Positions 56,641 to 64,000 of a DNA stretch of 64,000 nt are shown piece by piece (position 1 is the first letter of the stretch; each line of letters starts with the position of its first letter). The notes under the pieces were generated by a model that made no database searches, was not told the DNA's origin, and was given only the letters and a program-made list of their open reading frames with translations. The translations under genes and the position numbers were made by a program. Source of the stretch: Chionoecetes opilio (taxonomy: Eukaryota; Arthropoda; Malacostraca; Decapoda; Majidae); assembly GCA_016584305.1 (NCBI GenBank), contig JACEEZ010020957.1, forward strand, positions 18,501 to 82,500, in the 5' to 3' direction.

Positions 56641-57399
56641 CACGTGTATTGAGTGCTTTTTGAGACGTTGACCTTGCTACAGGAATACGCGAGATCGAGC
56701 ATAAACTCTTGATTCATGTGTTGGATGTGCTGGCAGACTTTTTGGGAGGACAGTCCACTACTACCAATAGATCACTACTACATTCACTGCTTTACTTTTC
56801 AGAGTTTTCCAAGTCTCTTTTCATGGTGACATGCTTCTACGTTTTCGATGATAAATATAAATTGGAACTTCTTTTTGTCCTGAAGCGTTTTTGAAACGTC
56901 TAGAATGGGGACTGGTTCCTGACTTTGGCGGCTTCAAGTAAGGTTAACCAGGAGGCATGGCTTTGAGGACTGACAAAATGTTTCATCTCCGTCGGTACTG
57001 CCTGGTGTATGATGCCAGTTTCTTGGCGGGTGCCTGTGGCGTTTTCCAATGTTAACGGAACATGTCCAGTCCTCCTACTTGAAGTTCCCCAGCTACCCGA
57101 CAACCGGATTCTGGTCCGGATTCTTTCTCTACATCACCATCCTTCAACTAGCTTCGGAGGTATCGGCTGCAACTCTACTCTTCCACTCCAAAAACCCGAC
57201 TTTCTCTGAACGTACGACCTGCGGTCCGGCTGGTCTTTCCGGCAGTGGTGGTCTCCTCTAGGGTCTCCAACGTCGCCAGTCGATCGTCCGGTTTCCGTCT
57301 CTCCGCCGATGAAATACAACACTGAAAAAAGGAATTTTTTTTAAATTATAGTATGTGTATATTTGATATAATTAGATAATATACAGGTTGAAAAAGGGT

Positions 57400-58390
57400 G
57401 GTACTCCCCATAAAGCCCTGCCACTGCCACAATGCTATCACATGTTTTCTAACTCCTAGGCATTTAGACCTTCCCAAGAAACACTCTAGCAGTCTCGGGG
57501 GGGGGGGGGGCCACTAAGTTGATACCGACCAACCCCGCCAGGCTGATCGCCCTATAATTAGACTCTCAAGAAAATTCATGAACTTTAACTCTTCGCCATT
57601 TAATATTTTGCTCAAAAACATTTTATATGGAGGAATATCAATAGAACGGAATTTAATTAGCTTTCCATTGCTATATTTCGTTTTCTGATAATGAATTATA
57701 ACCATAACATAAATTAGCGTTCACTAACTAAAAGGATCCATGAAATCGGGTAATTTTTCCGATTGATGATGTTATTTATTTAGTTAACGCCGGAATGTAT
57801 GTATGGTTCTAATTCATTTATCAAAAACAAAATATATCATGGAAAGCTATTAATTCCGCTTTTATTGATATTCTCCATGTAAAATATTTTCGGCAAAATA
57901 TTAATGGCGAAGAGTTTAAGTTCATGCATATTCTTGATTCTCATAATGGCATTTCTTTAGTGTGTTTTAAACGGTTTTTTTATTTGATAATATTCTAGAA
58001 CAACATTTCCAAAAGATACAGTATATCTTTTATACTGATAAACATATATTAGATAGGAAATTACCGAGTTTCATGATGTTTGTATTGTTATGCTAAACGC
58101 TTATTTATGCATGCTGCCAATTCAGTTATCAGTACACGAGATATATCAATGGAAACGAATTAAAGTCCGCTTCTATTCATATTCTCCCTGTAAAATGTTT
58201 TTGAGCAAAATATTAAATGGCGAAGAGTTTAACAGTTTGTGCAAGGTGGGTGCAATGAAGCCGTCCGCCCGTACTCCTCACACGCAGAAAGCTCGGCTCC
58301 TACTGACTCGCATAACAGACTCTTGCTACTGACGTCACGTCCATCTCGCTCTCCCAGGCGCAGGCCTTTTTTACATACAAGACTGCTTTG
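57400..58390 (-). repeat. Right terminal inverted repeat of the large element (rearranged)
   Basis: Inverted counterpart of 53711-54350. From the outside inward: the GC-rich tip (58355-58388), an AT block with TTTAATATTTTGCTCAAAAA (58195-58230, inverted), a second full inverted unit (57840-58080), a flipped unit in the opposite direction (57545-57760) and the inner block near 57425. It is therefore partly palindromic. Small frames here are not genes. Confidence 0.75.
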
Positions 58391-59447
58391 CTATCGCCTG
58401 TAGGCGAAGTAGTGACCACAGGGCTATAGCGCCTGTAGTCTGGGTGGCCCAGGGCTATAGCGCGTGCTAAGGCAGTGGGGTGAACCCAGGGCTTATATCG
58501 CCGTGTAGGCAGTGGTGACCCAGGGCTATACGCGTGGTAGGTCATGGTGACCCGGGCGTATAGCGCGTTTAGGCAGTGGTGACGCCAGGGCTATAGCGCG
58601 TGGTAGGCATTGGTGACCTAACAAACAGGGCTATAGCGCCCTGTAGGCAGTGGTGACCCAGGGCTATAGCGCCTGTTAGGCGTGGTGGACCCCAGGGCTA
58701 TAGCGCCTGGTAGGCAGTGGTGACCCGAGGGCTATAGCGCCTGTAGGCAGGTGACCCAGGGGCTAATAGCGCCTGTAGGCAGTGGTGGAACCCAGGGCTT
58801 ATAGCGCGTGTAGGCAGTGGTGACCAGGGCTATAGCGCCCGTAGGCAGTGGTGACCCAGGGCTATAGCGCCTGTAGGTCAGTGGTGCCAGGGCTATAGCG
58901 CCTGTAGGCATTTGGTTGAACCCAGGAGCTATAGCGCCTGTAGGGCAGTGGTGACCCAGTGGCTAATAGCGCCTGTATGCATGTGGTGACCCCAGGGCTA
59001 TGCGGTGTAGGCAGTGGTGCCCAGTGCTTATAGCGCCTTAGCAGTGTGGAACCGGCTATAGCGCCTGTAGTCATGGTGACCCAGGGCTATAGCGCCTGTA
59101 GGCAGAGTGGTGACCCAGGGCTATAGCGCCTGTAGGCAGTGGTGACCCAGGCTATAGCGGCCTGTAGCAGTGTTGACCCAAAGGGGGACTATAGCGCGTG
59201 TAGCGCAATGGTGACCCAGGGCCTATAGCGCGTGTAGGCAGTGGTGACCCAGGGCTATAGCGCGTGTAGGCAGTGGTGGACCCAGGCTATAGCGCCTGTA
59301 GTCAGAGGTGACCCAGGGCTATAGCGCGTGTAGGCAGTGTGACCCAGGGCTTATAGCGCGTGTAGGCATTGTGACCCAGGGCTATAGCGCCTGTAGGCAG
59401 TGGTGACCCAGGGCTATAGCGCCTGTAGGCAGTGGTGACCCCAGGGC
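58391..59447. repeat. 32-bp minisatellite V, right array
   Basis: About 33 noisy copies of the unit at 52968-53710, same orientation. It ends directly at the 3' end of the minus-strand SINE S1, whose tail has the same sequence elements. Confidence 0.9.
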
Positions 59448-59757
59448 TGCGGATTGAGGCTCTTGAGGCCACTTGAGGGCTGCTGTGCTGGCTGGCCCTC
59501 GCCTCGTGGGTGGCGCACCAGCAGGATTCTTATAGTGACGCCTGTTGATTAAAGGCTCATGCGCCCCCTGTGTCTCCCAGGCACTCGGCAAATCCAAGGT
59601 AGAGTTGATGGGCAGGGCAGGTTGTGGTGTTCTTATGCCACTTCCACGTACAAAAGGTTTGGGTTTCGTCGGGGATTAACCTTGAACTCGGGTCACCGAG
59701 AAGCGCAGTCGTGAGACGCCTAACAGCTAGAGTACGCTGCTAAGAACCCACTGTCGG
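59448..59757 (-). mobile_element. tRNA-derived SINE, family S1, copy 2
   Basis: On the minus strand: tRNA-like head with GAGTTCAAGG (B-box region, diverged), then TGGCATAAGAACAC, CCATCAACTCTACCTT, GACACAGGGGGCG, CAGGCGTCACTATAA and GAGGGCCAGCCA. These match 12376-12700 in order. The tail passes without a break into the 32-bp minisatellite at 59447. Confidence 0.85.
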
Positions 59758-60115
59758 CCTAAAGGGGGGGTCACTCTGCTACCCCCCCCTAAGAAACCCA
59801 CCTATATACCCGCCGCTATACCGCTTCTCCTCTAGGGGGAGGTTTGTGTCTGTATCTTAACCCTCAGGACGTGTGTCCTGGATAATAAATACTTACTGAT
59901 ACTATATAATGACAATGGTAATAATAATCGTAATAATAAAAAACGTCATTTCTCATTCTTTCTCAATCTAAAGGATTAATATAACTTTATTGGATATTGC
60001 CACCCACCAGCCACGGGTGTCGATGGTAAAATGATTTGGATGTAAACAATATAATAATGATGAAGATGACATTTTAATGGTATAGTAAAAAACGTGTGGG
60101 GCAGGTTTAATGTTC

Positions 60116-60151
<36 letters not shown>

Positions 60152-60826
60152 TTTTTTTTTGCTTTATTTTTTTTTTTTTTTTTTTTTATTTTAATTTTTT
60201 TTTGTGGCAGTTAAATGTAAATGTTCGTATTTTGTTGCGCTTTTATTTCGTTAACACCTAAAAAATGGTTTCAGATGTAATCAATAAGGGGAGGAAAACA
60301 GAAAATCCTTGCCTTTGGTGGATAAGTCACATGTTGTATGCAAGCAATGTAATCCCTGTTCTACATAGACTGACTGTACTACAATCATTTTCCTAATTAT
60401 TTGATTTTTAATGAGTCTATAGATTTTGTATACTCAGTTTTGGTCAATTATTTTGTGCATTTTATTCCTTTAGTAGCATTGGAGAAGGCTCGTTTTTGAT
60501 GTTTGTTCCTTCATAAAGGAAAACGAATGTAAATTCAGTTAATTCTCGAATGCCAGGATATTTAGTCATGCTTTTATTTTGTTGCATTACATTTTATTAA
60601 ATTTTCATATTTTTTTAAATTGCATTTAGGTAAGGAGTTTCATAGAATTTCCCATATTCCTAATACACCTCTTTGCAATATTACACACACGCACACACAC
60701 CACACGCACACACACACACGCATTCCAACCGCATTTTCCCTCTCAACATGGAAGGCCTGGCGCCGCTGTCGCGGTGCCTGCAGACTCAAAACAAAATAAA
60801 GAGACGCCTTTACACATTTAATTTCA
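59758..60826. other. Unassigned AT-rich DNA with T-runs
   Basis: No recognisable gene. T-rich tract at 60116-60200 and (CA)n with CG interruptions at 60679-60722. Confidence 0.4.
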
Positions 60827-61003
60827 CCCGTCAGGGTGGTCGCGGTGGTCGAGCTGTGGACTCGCGTGTAGCATCCCTGCCTTCGGTCAGCCGGTTCGAG
60901 CCCACCAAGTTCGTCCTGGCGTGGTGGCGCTTTGTAATAGCAATAACCTTGTAGTTGGTAACTTGCAAGGTTTCTAGATAGGCTGAAAGTTCTCTTATCT
61001 TAC
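60827..61003 (+). mobile_element. tRNA-derived SINE, family S3, copy 2
   Basis: CCCGTCAGGGTGG head, B box GGTTCGAGCCC (60893-60903), GTTCGTCCTGGCGTGGTGGC, AATAACCTTGTAGTTGG and TTTCTAGATAGG, with a short TCTTA tail. It matches 35565-35741. Confidence 0.85.
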
Positions 61004-61194
61004 ACTTTTAATTTCCCACGGAGTTTCTTTCAAACCGAGAACTGATATAATTCATATCATACCTAAGCCTATCCAACGCCAGTACCCGTAAAAACCGCGT
61101 CACCTTTTTTTCCACCAAATTCAATAGAAGATAAATACATGTATACCTAGCAGGTACCACATGGGATGAAGTTACTCAGTTCTTATTATGTAAA

Positions 61195-61305
61195 GAAAAG
61201 AACATAGAACATAAGAAAATAAGGAAGCTACAAGAGGCTGGCGAGACTACACTTGGTAGTTCCTGTCACCAACACTACCTACATCCACCTTTCATTCCGT
61301 AAGAT
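61195..61305 (-). mobile_element. LINE family D, 3' tail fragment
   Basis: The minus strand reads GAAAGGTGGATGTAGG, GTGTTGGTGACAGGAACTAC, CCTCTTGTAGCTTCCTTATT and a TTCTTATG-type tail, matching 35250-35350. Only the last part of the LINE is present. Confidence 0.75.
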
Positions 61306-61897
61306 ATTAATGCACACAAACTATGCATTCTCTTTCTTTCCTTCTCTTTCTTTGGTTTAATCTTATGTCCTTTAATACGCCCTCCTGTGTGACAGCGATT
61401 GTCTAACACCGCAGCACACTTTACTGCACCTAATCTAGACCCCAGTTAACATGGGTCCTCTTATGTTCCAGTCACCCGATAACCTAAAGTCTGTCCCTTT
61501 TACTGCTTGTCATTTGGGTTGAATGTGCGTCCGTGAGGTTTAGAGTTTCCTGGTACATGATGGAACGTGTGTATAAAAATGTGGTGGCTCTTAAGGAAGA
61601 GAAGGAAGGAAGGGAAGAAGAGGAAAGGGTGTTTTGGTAGCAGGTCGTGTCGGGTTTTATGCAGGAAGGAAGGTAGAAGGGAGGGAGGGAAGGAGGTGTG
61701 GTGTAGTAGTTGACTGGTTAAAAGGATGAAGGTTGGTGTGAGGTGGTTGCTTTTAGGATGATGCTAGAGTGGAGAGAAAAGGGAGGAAGAAGGGTGAAAT
61801 GTTGACTATTTTGGAGTCATAGTTGGAGGTAGAAGGGAAAGAAAGTGTGTTGAGGGATGATGGAGAAGTAGAGAGGAAGGAGAAGAAGAGTGTAGTG

Positions 61898-61903
<6 letters not shown>
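61306..61903. other. Unassigned, with polypurine stretches
   Basis: No recognisable gene. GGAAGG-type repeats at 61600-61710. Confidence 0.4.

Positions 61904-61968
<65 letters not shown>
61904..61968. repeat. (GA)n microsatellite
   Basis: Clean GA run of about 65 bp. Confidence 0.95.
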
Positions 61969-61973
<5 letters not shown>

Positions 61974-62341
61974 AAAAATGGAAATACAAATTACAATGAA
62001 GCAGAATGGAGATTACATGCGTGGGATAGAAGAATCGGGTATACTGAAACCACACACAGCCTGCAAGTAATGTATGCGTATGTCCCTTGTTTTTAACCTT
62101 CTTCCCCCCGGGCGCCAGGCAACGCATGTATGCTAGTGAAAGTCCCACAGTAAAAACGAACGAAAACACTTAAAAACACACGCTGAGTACGTCGCCGCAC
62201 TCACAAACACAAGGTTGGCGTCTGTAATGTTACGTTTTTTTGTTGGCGCGTCAGTGTTTGGAGAAATATAACAGAAAAATACAAATGGCAGAGTAATAGC
62301 TGTAATCTCAACGCTACAATACGTAAAATGAAAAGCAAGCA

Positions 62342-62353
62342 CTCACACACACA

Positions 62354-62399
<46 letters not shown>

Positions 62400-62405
62400 C
62401 ACACA

Positions 62406-62442
<37 letters not shown>
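62342..62442. repeat. (AC)n microsatellite
   Basis: AC run with a few CC interruptions. Confidence 0.95.
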
Positions 62443-62444
<2 letters not shown>

Positions 62445-62762
62445 ACTTTAACGTGGAAAACGTAAAAATCATCTCGGTAGTCGGTTAATTAAAAATCCAG
62501 AAGTTGATGCGAGGCGTCGGGCAAGAGTGAGGTGGTATTAATGTGGCTTTTGATGGAGAGATTACGCGTCCCCTACACTGAATCCAAGGAAGCCTGAGTT
62601 ATGATACCTTAGTGGCAGAAAGACAGACAGGAATCTTAGCTCTTTCCAAATTGAGAGATTAGGAGTAAGATGCTGGAATCTAGATTTTATGGAATGTTAA
62701 GGCTAATGTGATATAATGAAAGAGTAGCCATTATATATGTGTGGTCTTATTTACTTTTTCAT

Positions 62763-63023
<261 letters not shown>

Positions 63024-63056
63024 ACAGCACATACACCCACACACACACACACACAC

Positions 63057-63306
63057 CGCGCGATGGTCAGGTTGATAACGTGCTGGTCTCCCAGTCTGTG
63101 GGTAGGCGGTTCGAATCCTCGCGCTCCCGGGGATTTTTCATTGACAAATTCGGGCGGCTACTGTCCCCCTTGAGCAATGGGATGTGTGTTTGTGGTGTGT
63201 GAGGTCCCAGCATTGCCCAAAGATCGGTAATAATGAGCTCCAAGCTCGCACTGAGAGGGTGAAACTGGCGATCGCGAGCCAGCTCGCGTGGACAAGAAGA
63301 TGGGTG

Positions 63307-63311
<5 letters not shown>
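63057..63311 (+). mobile_element. tRNA-derived SINE, family S2, copy 2
   Basis: tRNA-like head with CGCGCGATGGTCAGGTTG and B box GGTTCGAATCC (63108-63118). The body has CCGGGGATTTTTCATTGAC, TTCGGGCGGCTACTG, CCCCCTTGAGCAATGGGATG, TTGCCCAAAGATCGG and CTCGCACTGAGAGGGTG, then the end CCAGCTCGCGTGGAC and GGGTGAATAAC. A (CA)n run follows directly. It matches the minus-strand copy at 31672-31930. Confidence 0.9.
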
Positions 63312-63380
<69 letters not shown>

Positions 63381-63468
63381 CCATAAGTGTGATGAAGGCG
63401 TGTCAACGATGTGTTTGTGGACAATAATTAGATTGGTTTTCATCGTTGCCTGGAGTAGAGAGAGAGGG

Positions 63469-63506
<38 letters not shown>

Positions 63507-63590
63507 GAAAGGAGAGAGAGAAGAGAGGAGATGGAGAGAGAAGAGAGAGGAGAGGAAGAGAGAGAGAGAAAGAGAAGAGAGAGGACGAGA
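63312..63590. repeat. (AC)n and (GA)n microsatellites
   Basis: AC run 63311-63380, unassigned bases to 63454, then a GA/GGA-rich run to 63590. The frames across them are artefacts. 63591-64000 shows no recognisable gene. Confidence 0.9.
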
Positions 63591-64000
63591 GATACTGGCT
63601 TTCAGAGTTCATAACAGAAGTGAGATACGAGAAAAGTCAGTGTAAAATTTAAACCCATCGTAACCTTATACATGAACACTAATAACACTAATTCTGTATA
63701 CGTGCTTGGCATGGTATAAGAAAGATGAGATTTTCTAATAAGCGTCTAAGCCAAGGTAACACGTCGTGCCCCTCTGTCTGCTTTCCTTCACCTTCACTCT
63801 TAGTCTAGACAGATTTATAGCTTAATTTACGCGGGTCATCAATCCCACTTGTATATTGCCATGCATCCTGCCACTCACGGGCGAGACGAAAGAGATTGTC
63901 ATTTTGCTTCAGGTAATCTAAAGAGGTGCTACAAAAATAATATATTGGTTGTTGTTTTTACTTAAAACTGTTATTAAAGTTAATTTTAAGAAGTGTTAGA

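Larger units (their letters stand above)
53711..58390. mobile_element. Large element (about 4.7 kb) with long complex terminal inverted repeats
   Basis: The outer ends match in inverted form: AAGGCCGTCT...ATAAAGGCCTGCGCCTG on the left (to 53745) and CAGGCGCAGGCC...AGACTGC on the right (58355-58388). The inverted similarity continues inward through AT-rich blocks (CTTAAACTCTTCACCATTTA, AATCGGGTAATTTCC, AACATATAATAG-type) and ends with a paired block containing AAAACATGTGCTAGCATTGT (54309-54335, inverted at 57425-57460). The left terminus is about 640 bp. The right is about 970 bp because AT blocks are repeated there, once in the opposite direction (57545-57760). On both sides lies the same 32-bp minisatellite, in the same orientation and overlapping in phase by about 8-10 bp (CTTAGCC / CTATCGCC). 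This suggests a target duplication of that size. The interior holds one decayed minus-strand gene. Superfamily unknown; long ends plus such a duplication would fit Mutator-like elements, but no MULE transposase is seen. Confidence 0.7.

Noticed and set aside
63060..63130. tRNA gene at the S2 element
   Set aside because: Stem pairing is poor and the tRNA-like part is the head of a repeated 250-bp SINE.

Overview
This is eukaryotic, repeat-saturated DNA, most likely from an arthropod and probably a decapod crustacean (crab or shrimp). That is an inference. It rests on an interstitial CCTAA/TTAGG motif (the arthropod telomere type), an extreme load of simple repeats of every class, several decayed non-LTR retrotransposons, tRNA-derived SINEs and TA-flanked MITEs, and almost no host coding sequence. 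There are no bacterial operons, no CRISPR array and no rRNA. Most long open frames here are translations of microsatellites or of minisatellites whose period divides by three (27, 30, 36 bp), and are not genes.

Host-type coding sequence is limited to two places. A ten-finger C2H2 zinc-finger gene lies at 8439-9287 (+). A short first exon encoding the start of a THAP domain lies at 13293-13369 (+), followed at once by a GT splice donor.

Layout: 1-717 is a 28-bp minisatellite. 1360-1853, 6773-7399 and 18265-18540 are copies of one TA-flanked MITE family. 2319-2861 is a composite telomere-motif repeat. 3835-7960 (-) is a decayed LINE (endonuclease plus reverse transcriptase) split by a MITE, an unassigned insert of about 1 kb and a TAC microsatellite. 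9541-10350 (-) and 36958-39020 (+) are two copies of a second LINE family. 11366-12855 is a pogo/Tigger-like element containing a head-to-head duplication and a SINE. 13383-15450 holds several inverted-repeat elements. 17200-18905 (+) and 43595-44585 (-) are copies of a third LINE family. 19865-20630 is a 30-bp satellite, which degrades into about 6 kb of CCA-type low-complexity DNA (20960-27090). 27.4-34.3 kb and 39.2-42.4 kb are mainly microsatellites and dispersed repeats. 42586-43545 is a large palindrome carrying tRNA-Leu-type primer-binding sites, apparently from an LTR retrotransposon. 45240-49960 looks like poor or heavily decayed sequence.

The most interesting region is 52968-59757. 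A 32-bp minisatellite, which appears to have grown out of the 3' tail of a tRNA-derived SINE (59448-59757, minus), is split in two by a mobile element of about 4.7 kb. This element has very long, complex terminal inverted repeats and a decayed minus-strand gene. I recognise that gene only as a member of a widespread, uncharacterised metazoan repeat-gene family. Nothing in the window forms a metabolic pathway; the story is nested mobile elements and the repeats they seed.
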